A DNA stretch of 64,000 nt from an uncultured Rickettsiella sp. (GTDB lineage Bacteria; Pseudomonadota; Gammaproteobacteria; Diplorickettsiales; Diplorickettsiaceae): NCBI GenBank assembly GCA_947058615.1, contig CAMSHF010000003.1:83845-147844 (forward strand), in the 5' to 3' direction. The position numbers were made by a program, and so were the translations under genes. This document shows positions 8,470 to 16,504 of this stretch, piece after piece (the stretch's first letter is position 1; each line of letters starts with the position of its first letter). Below the pieces are notes generated by a model. That model worked only from the letters and a program-made list of their open reading frames with translations. It made no database searches and was not told where the DNA came from.

Positions 8470-10249
8470 TCTCTAATCCTCTATTATTCCGAGTTATATT
8501 TTTAATTTTATTTTTCTCTATCCTGTAATTACTTAATAAAACATCTTGTGGCGTTTTTGCAAGTAAATAAAATAAATATTTTTTCTGTTTTATAAGTTCC
8601 TGATAAACAATTCGGCTAGTTATCATAAAAATATGGTTTGAACCCTTCCATTTAGGCCAGAAATCAGCATCCTTTAGCATCCAACGACGAGTCTCTTGTT
8701 GATGTTTCATTCCAAAACTTAACTCTCCATTCACATTAACAGTAAAAACACGCTGATTAAGATAAAAAGGCAAGTCTTGATAATATTTAGAGTATGACAC
8801 AATTCTATCGCCTGGTTTTAATAACGGCATAAGCACTACTACCAAGGGCTTTATAGAACGCGTATCTAACTTAGGGATACTCATAGATACAATAAAAAAA
8901 CTCACGACACTACCTATTGCTAAACTAGCAAATGCTCTATTCGGTTTTTTCTTTATAGCATATAGGCTCGCAATAAGACCCGTGAATAAAAAAAGACTAT
9001 AGCTAACAATCAAAAAATGCTTTGCGCTTTGTGCTAGTGTAATAGAAGGATCGTGTATTAAAATTAAAATACCCATTCCTCCTAGAACTAACCAAAGTAA
9101 AGGGACAGCAACATATCCCCAGGTAATAGCCCAGTGCTGCCAATGACTCGAAAGATAATGGCCGGTTAATAATGCCAATGCGGGAAAAATAGGTAAAATA
9201 TAGGGTATTAATTTGGAATGTGAAAAAGAAAAGAAAAGAAAAATTATCCCTATCCAAAGCAAAAGAAAAATAGAATTATTTTTTTCCTTAAATTGTTGCC
9301 AATTTTTAGGCAAATGTTCCATTATAGCTTGAGGCAAAAAGCATACCCAAGGTAAAAAACCTGCCACAAGTATTGGAATAAAAAACCAATCCGGTTGATA
9401 ACGTTGTGCGATGAGTGTGGAATACCGTAGAAATTGCTGATCAAAAAAATAGAATTGAAAAAACTCAGGATTCCTCATCTGAACTAAAATATGCCAGGGC
9501 AAAACTATGAGTAAAAAGAGTAAAACGCCACTAAAAAGATAACACTCTTTCAATAAACGCCATTGAGCAGACAATAATATCCAAACTCCGATAATCATGA
9601 TGGGGAATAGAATACCAATAAGCCCTTTTGTAAGCACTGCGAGACCTGCGAGTATATAAGCACTATAAAATAACCATCGACGTTTTAAACTCGGCGATTG
9701 ATTGGCTGCCACTAAAAAAGCGAGTAAACTTCCGGATAAACAGATCGATAGCGTCATATCGAGTGTTACCATACGGGCTAAAGCAAAATAGAGCAGACTA
9801 GAGGCTAATATGATGGCGCTTAATAACCCTGTTCGTCTTTCAAAAAGTATTCGACCTGACACATAAACTAATAAACAATTTAATAAGGCCACGATAGCGT
9901 TAGGTAAACGAACGGTCCACTCACTGATAGGTGAAAAATAATCTGTTTTTTTAAACTTATTAAATGCCTGCTTGTGAATAATCAAAGGATTTAAGGCTTT
10001 AATCGAACCCGTTTGTAGCCAGTAAAATAAAGGGGGTTTTTCAAAATATTTAACCCCATTTAGATGCGGGGTAACAAAATCATGAAGCACTAACATTTCT
10101 CTAGGAATTTCAGCATACCGGCCTTCATCAGGTACACTCAGTGGTCTGGTTCCTAAGAATAAACCGAAAGTCAAAGCAATACTTACTGTCAATAAAATTA
10201 AATCAGAATACCAGCTTACATTGCTGAACTTTGCTTGAATATTCGACAT
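8462..10249 (-). CDS. arnT: ArnT-like lipid A 4-amino-4-deoxy-L-arabinose transferase (PMT family)
   Basis: Large inner-membrane glycosyltransferase (GT83/PMT family) that would move L-Ara4N from undecaprenyl phosphate to lipid A on the periplasmic side, masking phosphate charge and giving cationic-peptide resistance. The 595-aa protein has about a dozen hydrophobic segments. Its first periplasmic loop is FLGTRPLSVPDEGRYAEIPR with the acidic DE pair needed for catalysis, followed by FEKPPLFYWLQ, characteristic of ArnT. E. coli ArnT is 550 aa; the extra length is in the C-terminal soluble part. An AGGG ribosome-binding site lies upstream of the ATG. It is the first gene of the arnT-arnC-arnA(dehydrogenase) set. 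Confidence 0.82.
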   Translation of the reverse strand: MSNIQAKFSNVSWYSDLILLTVSIALTFGLFLGTRPLSVPDEGRYAEIPREMLVLHDFVTPHLNGVKYFEKPPLFYWLQTGSIKALNPLIIHKQAFNKFKKTDYFSPISEWTVRLPNAIVALLNCLLVYVSGRILFERRTGLLSAIILASSLLYFALARMVTLDMTLSICLSGSLLAFLVAANQSPSLKRRWLFYSAYILAGLAVLTKGLIGILFPIMIIGVWILLSAQWRLLKECYLFSGVLLFLLIVLPWHILVQMRNPEFFQFYFFDQQFLRYSTLIAQRYQPDWFFIPILVAGFLPWVCFLPQAIMEHLPKNWQQFKEKNNSIFLLLWIGIIFLFFSFSHSKLIPYILPIFPALALLTGHYLSSHWQHWAITWGYVAVPLLWLVLGGMGILILIHDPSITLAQSAKHFLIVSYSLFLFTGLIASLYAIKKKPNRAFASLAIGSVVSFFIVSMSIPKLDTRSIKPLVVVLMPLLKPGDRIVSYSKYYQDLPFYLNQRVFTVNVNGELSFGMKHQQETRRWMLKDADFWPKWKGSNHIFMITSRIVYQELIKQKKYLFYLLAKTPQDVLLSNYRIEKNKIKNITRNNRGLENE

Positions 10250-10337
10250 TATTAATCCCTATTTTTATAAGGTTGAGAAAATAACAAAATACCATGATAA
10301 TAGGTCAAATTTATAATGGTTCTAGAAAGGAAAAGCA

Positions 10338-11003
10338 ATGCAAAAACATAAGATCGCAGTCATTTTATCGGGATGTGGCGCCTTAGATGGAAGTGAAATC
10401 CATGAATCGGTACTGACTTTACTGGCTTTAGATCATGCTGAATTAGCTTATCAATGTTTGGCGCCCAACATTTCGCAAACACGCGTTGTGAATATGGCTA
10501 ACGGTAAAACAATCGAACATGTAACCCGGAATGTCTTGGAAGAATCTGCACGCATTGCGCGTGGAAAGATTAAAGACCTTGCCTCTGCCAACCCGCGTGA
10601 ATACACAGGGATGATCTTTCCAGGAGGCTTCGGCGCCGCATTAAATTTATGTAATTTTGGCTTAAATAAGGAAGATTACTCCATTCAAGCGGATGTTTTT
10701 AAATTTGCAAAAACCCTCATTGACGCAAAAAACCCCGCGGGCTTTATCTGTATTGCACCCGTTTTAGCACCAAAACTTTATCCCAAAGGAATTCGATTAA
10801 CCATAGGGAATGATAAAGCAACTGCAGAAATACTAGAAAAATTGGGAGCCCAACACGTCCCCTGTACTGCTATTGAATGTGTCGTTGACAAAACTTATAA
10901 ACTAGTTAGCACGCCCGCTTATATGCTGGCGCGATCAATTAAAGAGGTAAGGATGGGCATTGAACGTCTAGTAAAAGAATTCAAGCTATTACTTAATACA
11001 TAA
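10338..11003 (+). CDS. elbB: ElbB (YhbL), DJ-1/PfpI-like isoprenoid-biosynthesis-associated protein
   Basis: Class I glutamine-amidotransferase-like (DJ-1/PfpI superfamily) protein; E. coli ElbB has been linked to isoprenoid synthesis and reported as a glyoxalase. The 221-aa product has the family N-terminus VILSGCGALDGSEIHE, the nucleophile-elbow region FPGGFGAALNL and the segments GFICIAPVLAPKL, RLTIGND and STPAYMLA. The start is supported by AAAGGA about 8 bases before ATG. It is divergent from arnT with an 88-base gap and is followed 11 bases later by trmB. Confidence 0.9.
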   Translation: MQKHKIAVILSGCGALDGSEIHESVLTLLALDHAELAYQCLAPNISQTRVVNMANGKTIEHVTRNVLEESARIARGKIKDLASANPREYTGMIFPGGFGAALNLCNFGLNKEDYSIQADVFKFAKTLIDAKNPAGFICIAPVLAPKLYPKGIRLTIGNDKATAEILEKLGAQHVPCTAIECVVDKTYKLVSTPAYMLARSIKEVRMGIERLVKEFKLLLNT

Positions 11004-11014
11004 CTTATTTTCCT

Positions 11015-11686
11015 ATGAACAGATTAGTTAGGCCGATACGCAGTTTTGTGCATCGTCAAAAAAAATTAAGTAATCGCCAGCAACTTGCTCTTTCAACTTT
11101 ATGTGATCAAAACTTAATTTCTACTCCTTTAGATTTTAATAAATTATTTCAGCGGGAAGCCTATACTATTTTGGAAATTGGTTTTGGCATGGGTGACAGC
11201 TTGTTACAACAAGCCCTACAGTATCCCGAAAATAACTATTTAGGGATAGAAGTACATCGGCCTGGAATTGCATTACTCTTAACGCAAATCGAAAAATATA
11301 AACTTAAAAATATTAAAATTATTTACGCGGACGCAACTGAAATTTTAGCACGTTCTACACCTAAACACAGCTTAGATTTGGTTCAAATCTTTTTTCCCGA
11401 TCCATGGCCGAAAAATAGACATCATAAACGCCGTTTAGTACAAGCAAAATTTGTCGAATTATTACATGAAAAACTTAAATTAAATGGAAAATTACACCTT
11501 GCTACGGATTGGCAAGATTATGCTCAACAGATGTTGAAAATACTAGAAAATACACCTCAATGGAAAAATACTGCTAAAAAAAATCAATTTGCTTCCAGGT
11601 CGCCAACAAGACCGATAACCAAATTTGAAAAACGTGGTCAAGAATTAGGTCATCGTATTTGGGACCTAATTTTTTTGACGGTATAA
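11015..11686 (+). CDS. trmB: TrmB, tRNA (guanine-N7-)-methyltransferase
   Basis: Methylates G46 in the variable loop of tRNAs using S-adenosylmethionine. The 223-aa protein contains the SAM-binding motif EIGFGMGDSLL, the acidic YADATEIL segment and the TrmB signature FFPDPWPKNRHHKRRLV with catalytic Asp and Arg/His residues, then LHLATDWQDYA and TKFEKRGQ near the C-terminus. It follows elbB by 11 bases, without a clear Shine-Dalgarno, and converges with hemW 8 bases later. Confidence 0.95.
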   Translation: MNRLVRPIRSFVHRQKKLSNRQQLALSTLCDQNLISTPLDFNKLFQREAYTILEIGFGMGDSLLQQALQYPENNYLGIEVHRPGIALLLTQIEKYKLKNIKIIYADATEILARSTPKHSLDLVQIFFPDPWPKNRHHKRRLVQAKFVELLHEKLKLNGKLHLATDWQDYAQQMLKILENTPQWKNTAKKNQFASRSPTRPITKFEKRGQELGHRIWDLIFLTV

Positions 11687-11694
11687 TTCCAAAC

Positions 11695-12840
11695 TTAATT
11701 TCGGATAAACATAGTAAGTAAATTATTGTAAAAACGTTTGCCTAACGCTGTGGTTTCCATAGCCACTGCGTCATACTTGAGTAGACCCTGTTGTTGGGCT
11801 TGACTTATGAGCGTCTCAATATTTGAAAAAGCTAGCCCTGTTCTCTGCTGAAATAATTCAAATGGAATTCTTTGGTGGAGCCTTAATGCATTTAACATAA
11901 ATTCAAAAGGTAAATCTTTAGTTAAAATAGACTTCTCCTCCCCCAAAAAATTGTTTTTTTGCGCTAAATATGATTTAGGATTTTTTTGTTTCCAAGCGCG
12001 TCTAATCGTATTTTTTTCGCTATCGGTTATTTTACTATGTGCACCGGCTCCGATACCGATATAATCACCAAATTGCCAATAATTAAGATTATGAATACAG
12101 TGATATCGGTCTTTACAGAAAGCAGAAATTTCATAATGTTGGTAGTTTTTTTGTTTAAAAATCGCTTCGCCTTGTTCTTGTAATTCCCACAGATTTTCTT
12201 CCCGGGGTAATTGCGGAGGATTTAAGTAAAATTCAGTATTGGGCTCAATAGTCAGCTGATACCATGAAATATGTGTCGGATCCAGTGAAAAAGCGATTTG
12301 TAACTCTTCAAGTCCTTCAATAACACGCTGTCTCGGTAAGCCATGCATAAGATCGAGATTAACATTAGTAAATCCTGCTATTTTAGCCGCTAATACCGCC
12401 TTAATCGCTTCGTCACCCTCATGAATACGTCCTAAGGTTTTTAATTTCTCAGTAGAAAAACTTTGAATACCCAATGAAAGTCGATTAATACCTGCTTCAC
12501 GATAACCACAAAAACGTTGATAGTCTACCGTTCCTGGATTGGCTTCTAATGTAATTTCAATCGTATCAGAAAATTCCAAACGTTTAGCTAATTCAACGAG
12601 TAAATAGTTAATCGCGTCGGGCGAGAACAAACTAGGGGTCCCTCCCCCCATAAAAATACTGATAATCGGCCGATTTTGAACTCTACTAAGATCTAGTTCT
12701 AAATCTTTCAGTAATGTATTGATATAACTTTTTTCAGGTAATTGGCTCAATAAAGCATGTGAATTAAAATCACAATACGGGCATTTACGAATACACCAGG
12801 GAAAATGGATATACAGAGATAATGGCGGAGGTGTCAGCAT
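11695..12840 (-). CDS. hemW: HemW, heme chaperone / radical-SAM coproporphyrinogen oxidase-like protein
   Basis: Radical-SAM protein of the HemN/HemW family. The N-terminus has HFPWCIRKCPYCDFNSH, the CxxxCxxC motif that binds the 4Fe-4S cluster (here C-x3-C-x2-C followed by DF as in HemW). FMGGGTPSLF is the SAM-binding GGTPS-like motif. LSLGIQSF and DLMHGLPRQ follow, and the C-terminal winged region ends in LGKRFYNN. Length 381 aa is typical of HemW rather than HemN (about 457), and HemW also lacks the HemN N-terminal arm, so the heme-trafficking role is preferred. No strong ribosome-binding site is seen. It lies 61 bases downstream of the LigD polymerase cistron on the same strand. Confidence 0.9.
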   Translation of the reverse strand: MLTPPPLSLYIHFPWCIRKCPYCDFNSHALLSQLPEKSYINTLLKDLELDLSRVQNRPIISIFMGGGTPSLFSPDAINYLLVELAKRLEFSDTIEITLEANPGTVDYQRFCGYREAGINRLSLGIQSFSTEKLKTLGRIHEGDEAIKAVLAAKIAGFTNVNLDLMHGLPRQRVIEGLEELQIAFSLDPTHISWYQLTIEPNTEFYLNPPQLPREENLWELQEQGEAIFKQKNYQHYEISAFCKDRYHCIHNLNYWQFGDYIGIGAGAHSKITDSEKNTIRRAWKQKNPKSYLAQKNNFLGEEKSILTKDLPFEFMLNALRLHQRIPFELFQQRTGLAFSNIETLISQAQQQGLLKYDAVAMETTALGKRFYNNLLTMFIRN

Positions 12841-12901
12841 ATTGGATTAACAAGCATAATATAAGTTTATCTAAAAACTCATATTCGGTTTTTTTACTAA
12901 A

Positions 12902-13819
12902 TTATACCATGGGTAAGCTTAGCTTTTGCTTTAATAGATAAAAGTCTTCCCAAGGATCACGTGTAAGCTTAACTAGTCGATGCGGTAGGTTTTTAACAGT
13001 AAAGGTATCGGGTTTGATCCGCACACTCAACTCATGCCAAGACAGAGGGGTAGCTACCGAAGCATTTTGTTTGATACGGGTTGAGTAGGGTGCGATACTG
13101 CTGGCACCGCGTTGATTACGCAAATAATCTACAAAAATCTTTCCTTTACGTTTAGTCTTATTCATATTAACCACAAATAATAGCGGATTTTGCATTGCCA
13201 GATATTTGACAAACGTATGCGCAAATAATTTAACTTTATCCCAATTATACAATCGTTTTATAGGCACTACGACATGTAATCCTTTGCCCCCAGTTGTTTT
13301 AACGAAACTTTGCAAATTAAGTTTTTTTAAATTATCTTTGATAAAAAAAGCCGCTTCAATAACTTTTTTCCACTCAATACTCTTCCCTGGATCTAGATCA
13401 AATGTTATAAAATCAGGCCTGTTTATTTTATCAATTTGACTAGACCAGGGATGAATTTCTAAAACACCTAACTGTACTAAACTCATTAAACCCGACTTAT
13501 CTTTAATATAAAGATAAGGTTCCGGTTTATCGGTTTTGTCCGTCAACGTTATTCCAAATAAATTTTCAATTTCTGTAGTTAAATGTCTTTGATAAAAACA
13601 TTTTTTCTTTTGTCCATTAGGACAACGGAGTAATGTTAATGGGCGTTTAATAATATAAGGTAATATTTGACTTGCTATGTTATGATAGTAATTGGCCAAA
13701 TCTGATTTAGTAATATTTGCATCGGGATATAATAACCTGTCCGGATGAGACAAATTAAATGTCTCCTTTGATTGCTTATTTTTTTTATTTGTTGCTTTTT
13801 TTCTAGTTGGGGTATTCAC
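12902..13819 (-). CDS. LigD polymerase/primase domain as a separate cistron
   Basis: Archaeo-eukaryotic-primase-type polymerase domain of the NHEJ ligase LigD, which adds nucleotides at break ends in concert with Ku. The 305-aa protein starts after a Lys-rich leader with LSHPDRLLYPDANITKSDLA. It contains the metal-binding FITFDLDPG (Asp141, Asp143), KTTGGKGLHVVVPI (His182), and FVDYLRNQRGAS with Asp231, so all catalytic motifs are present. The start is GTG at 13819, overlapping the ligase cistron stop by four bases (GTGA), with an excellent AAGGAG 5 bases upstream; an in-frame TAA sits immediately before the GTG. It is therefore a separate gene, not a continuation. In Pseudomonas-type LigD this domain is the C-terminal third of one polypeptide. 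Confidence 0.88.
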   Translation of the reverse strand: MNTPTRKKATNKKNKQSKETFNLSHPDRLLYPDANITKSDLANYYHNIASQILPYIIKRPLTLLRCPNGQKKKCFYQRHLTTEIENLFGITLTDKTDKPEPYLYIKDKSGLMSLVQLGVLEIHPWSSQIDKINRPDFITFDLDPGKSIEWKKVIEAAFFIKDNLKKLNLQSFVKTTGGKGLHVVVPIKRLYNWDKVKLFAHTFVKYLAMQNPLLFVVNMNKTKRKGKIFVDYLRNQRGASSIAPYSTRIKQNASVATPLSWHELSVRIKPDTFTVKNLPHRLVKLTRDPWEDFYLLKQKLSLPMV

Positions 13820-14752
13820 TTAGACTCCTTGATAATTTCACTCGGTGACTTATCTTTCCGCAATCCTTTAAAACTAGGATGGCGTAACGCACCTGCTCGT
13901 GTCCATTCGGTAAATTGTACTTCAACGATTATTTTCGGAACTACCCAAATCACTTCATCTATGGAAGTCGGCAATACCTTAAGTGGCGCTTTATTAGTTT
14001 TATATTTATTCAAGAGTTTTCGTATGTTTTTAAGGGAATTTTCGTTAAATCCAGTACCGACTTTACCACAATAAAGTAATTTTTTTTTATTATTGTGCAC
14101 GGCTAATAATAAGGATGCAAAATAGTGTCGATTTTTATTCGCTGGTGTAAATCCTACAACTAAAAATTCTTGACGTTTGCTACATTTAATTTTAAGCCAA
14201 TTTCGATTTCTACCGGATATATAAGGGCTCGATCTTTTTTTAGAGACGATCCCTTCTAAACCCTTTTTACAGGCTTTTTTAAAAAAAATATCGCCCTTAT
14301 TTCCATTCAGGTGACTGCTAAAAATAAGCTTCTTGTTATCTAACGGAATTAATGTTCGCAATAATTGTTTACGATCCTGTAAAGCCCAATCTCTTAGGTC
14401 CTGACCTTGATAATAAAGTAAATCAAAAACAGCATAACTTAATATCGATTTTTTTCTGCTTATTAAAAGAATTAGATAACAACTGAAAATCAGATTGATT
14501 TTTTTGATTTAATGCAATGATTTCTCCATCTAAAATGGCCGACTTTAAATTAAGTTTTTGAATTTCAAATTGTAATTCTTTAAATTTCTCTGTCCAATCT
14601 TTTTGATTTCGCGTCATAAATTTTATTTTGTTATCTTTTATAAAACAAATTATTCGATAACCATCAAATTTTATTTCATGAAGCCATTCATCGCCGATAG
14701 GTGGTTTTTTAACTAACGTAGCTAATTCAGGATGTATCTTATCAGGCATCAT
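13816..14752 (-). pseudogene. LigD ATP-dependent DNA ligase domain, interrupted by one frameshift in a 7-A run
   Basis: Adenylation and OB-fold domains of the NHEJ ligase. The first frame (14752-14423) has the nucleotidyl-transfer motif EIKFDGYR with Lys28 and motif III AILDGEII. It then hits a stop after LLSNSFNKQKKIDIKL. The second frame (open from about 14448 to 13816) continues with SYAVFDLLYYQGQDLRDW, then motif IV GLEGIVSKK, motif V WLKIKCSKRQEFLVVGF, and an OB fold. Removing one A from the seven at 14449-14455 joins them into a 311-aa domain of normal length. The cistron starts with ATG 14752, overlapping the phosphoesterase stop by four bases, and ends in the GTGA overlap with the polymerase. 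It may be a true mutation, transcriptional slippage, or an assembly error. Confidence 0.82.
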
Positions 14753-15384
14753 TTTTTAGTTTTGCTTAGATGAAAATTTTTAGAAGTTTTTTTTATAATT
14801 TTAGATTTATTGGGTAAATCTATCTGAAATTTTTTGGCTATTCCCTGCAAAGATCGCCGGCTTAAGACACTATTAGGCTTAGCGTGCGTAATATCGTATT
14901 GCCGTTCTGATTGCGCATATTTATCTTTCCCCTTAATAAACAACCAATTTTTTGGATTATTTTTGATCTGAACTAAATTCCAAACTCCTTTTAACTTTTT
15001 CCCTTTCAGAATAAAACTTAGATGCCCTTTTTTATAGGCAGAATTAGCATTTTCATTCTCACATATCCAGGTCCCCACATCCCACAGCATCACCGTTCCG
15101 CCACCGTATTCACCCTTGGGAATAATACCTTCAAATTTTGCGTATTCAATGGGATGATCTTCAACCTGTACCGCTAAGCGCTTAATGGAATTATCAAGAC
15201 TAGGCCCTTTCGGTATCGCCCAGCTTTTCAAAACACCATTGAATTCCAAACGTAAATCATAATGCAAATGACTGGCTGCATGCTTCTGGATACTATAAAT
15301 TAACTGCTTATTACGTTTGATACGGCCATAAGGTTCAGCACTACGTTTAAAATTCCTTTTTTTACGGTACTTTTCTAAAGACAT
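14749..15384 (-). CDS. LigD 3'-phosphoesterase domain as a separate cistron
   Basis: 3'-phosphoesterase (PE) module of LigD, which trims 3'-phosphates and ribonucleotides from break ends. The 211-aa protein has the canonical entry YSIQKHAASHLHYDLRLEF, followed by LKSWAIPKGPS, QVEDHPIEYAKFEG and IPKGEYGGGTVMLWD, so the His, Asp, Arg and Glu metal/catalytic residues of the family are present. AAGG is placed about 5 bases before the ATG. It follows the ku gene by 21 bases. Its TGA overlaps the ligase ATG (ATGATG). The last codons run through six As (14752-14757); one extra A would fuse it in frame to the ligase domain, reproducing the Pseudomonas LigD order PE-ligase-polymerase. Confidence 0.87.
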   Translation of the reverse strand: MSLEKYRKKRNFKRSAEPYGRIKRNKQLIYSIQKHAASHLHYDLRLEFNGVLKSWAIPKGPSLDNSIKRLAVQVEDHPIEYAKFEGIIPKGEYGGGTVMLWDVGTWICENENANSAYKKGHLSFILKGKKLKGVWNLVQIKNNPKNWLFIKGKDKYAQSERQYDITHAKPNSVLSRRSLQGIAKKFQIDLPNKSKIIKKTSKNFHLSKTKK

Positions 15385-15405
15385 AATTACCTTATAATCA
15401 ATTAA

Positions 15406-16215
15406 TCAATGTTTTTTCGTCATCTTTTTCTTATTTTTTTCTAAACTTTTTTTCAATAAATCGACAAAATCAATGATATTACTTTTTTTAAGCTGGGTTT
15501 TAATTTTTCTTGCAGAAACTTTTTTATGTTGGAGCTTAGCTTCTACCCATTTAGTTAAGATTTCTCTAAATACGTCATGATAATCTTTAGGGTTCCACCG
15601 AGTAGTCATTCCATTAACGAGCTGTTTAGCCATCGCTAATTCCTTCGTCGAAATTTTATAGGCTTTTAAGCGGGATGAAGGAAATTCAAAATCAGTGACT
15701 TTTCTAAGTTCCTGATGATATCTAAGCAAATTAAGTACAAGTGCATTCTCATAGGGCATCAATGCGGCTAAATATTCGCGTGTATGAATGATAACCTTAG
15801 AAATACCAATTTTTTTAGTAGCTTTTAAAATTTCACGCAATAAAACATAAGCTTTTTCACCTTTTTTATCTGGGACTAAATAATAAGGCTTCTCGAAATC
15901 CATCATATTAATACTATTTCTCTTAACAAACGTAACAATATCGATAGTTTTCGAATGTTCACCTGAAATAGCTTTAATATCGGATGGCTTTAATACCCAA
16001 TAATTATCATCCTCATATTCGTATCCCTTAGCAATATCCGTCCAAGGAACTTCTTCACCGGTATGCTCATTGATGCGCATATAGCGGATTCTCGCTTTAT
16101 CTCGGCTATCGATTAATTTAAGTTGTATATCAAATTTTTTTTCAGCAGGGTACAAAATAACGGGGATATTGACTAAACCAAAGGTAATATATCCTTTCCA
16201 AATAGGCCTTGCCAT
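15406..16215 (-). CDS. ku: Ku, non-homologous end-joining DNA end-binding protein
   Basis: Bacterial Ku homodimer forms a ring on double-strand break ends and recruits LigD. The 269-aa protein starts MARPIWKGYITFGLVNIPV, the family's hallmark N-terminus. It includes RYMRINEHTGEEVPW and KGYEYEDDNYWVL, MDFEKPYYLVPDKKGEKAY (bridge region), ISKVIIHTREYLAALMP and FREILTKWVEAK, then a Lys-rich tail. Shine-Dalgarno AAGGAAGG precedes the ATG. It heads a reverse-strand operon with the three LigD cistrons. NHEJ is widespread in soil, sporulating or stationary-phase bacteria but uncommon in host-restricted gammaproteobacteria. Confidence 0.95.
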   Translation of the reverse strand: MARPIWKGYITFGLVNIPVILYPAEKKFDIQLKLIDSRDKARIRYMRINEHTGEEVPWTDIAKGYEYEDDNYWVLKPSDIKAISGEHSKTIDIVTFVKRNSINMMDFEKPYYLVPDKKGEKAYVLLREILKATKKIGISKVIIHTREYLAALMPYENALVLNLLRYHQELRKVTDFEFPSSRLKAYKISTKELAMAKQLVNGMTTRWNPKDYHDVFREILTKWVEAKLQHKKVSARKIKTQLKKSNIIDFVDLLKKSLEKNKKKMTKKH

Positions 16216-16249
16216 TTAAGCCTTCCTTAATTTAGGTTAAATCTTTTGT

Positions 16250-16255
16250 ATTATA
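16250..16255 (-). promoter_or_regulatory. Likely -10 box of the ku-ligD operon
   Basis: Perfect TATAAT on the reverse strand, 35 bases upstream of the ku ATG. The hexamer 17 bases further upstream (TATAGG) is a poor -35, so assignment rests on the -10 alone. Confidence 0.35.
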
Positions 16256-16366
16256 TAGCCTATCGCTATTAACCTATAACCTTAAATTGACTATATTTTA
16301 TACAACGGTCACCAAATAACGACTAAAACTACCTCGCATGTGTTTCACTAAAAATGGAAAAATTAA

Positions 16367-16504
16367 TTAAATAAAGGATTTTTATCTAAAGTTGTTAACC
16401 GCAGCACTTTACAATCCAAAGACCACTTTAACTTGCCTCCTGAAAATGATGATTTGTTGTTGACAGGTTTTCACCCGCAAATTTTCCAATCACTATTAAA
16501 GTGA
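16367..16504 (+). pseudogene. Coding remnant between ku and photolyase, no start codon
   Basis: A 45-codon open frame without any ATG whose translation looks protein-like: it ends with LPPENDDLLLTGFHPQIFQS and a stop at 16502. The L-L-x-x-G-F-x-P-x-I-F pattern is reminiscent of the C-terminal part of AAA_14/DUF4143 ATPases, where a GG(Y/F)P segment precedes a helical tail. That resemblance is weak. The frame overlaps the photolyase 3' end by 9 bases on the opposite strand. It may be the tail of a deleted gene or chance. Confidence 0.25.

Noticed and set aside
15406..16215. Ku block as part of a phage-defence island
   Set aside because: No defence genes flank it; neighbours are photolyase and housekeeping genes, so ordinary repair is the simpler reading.
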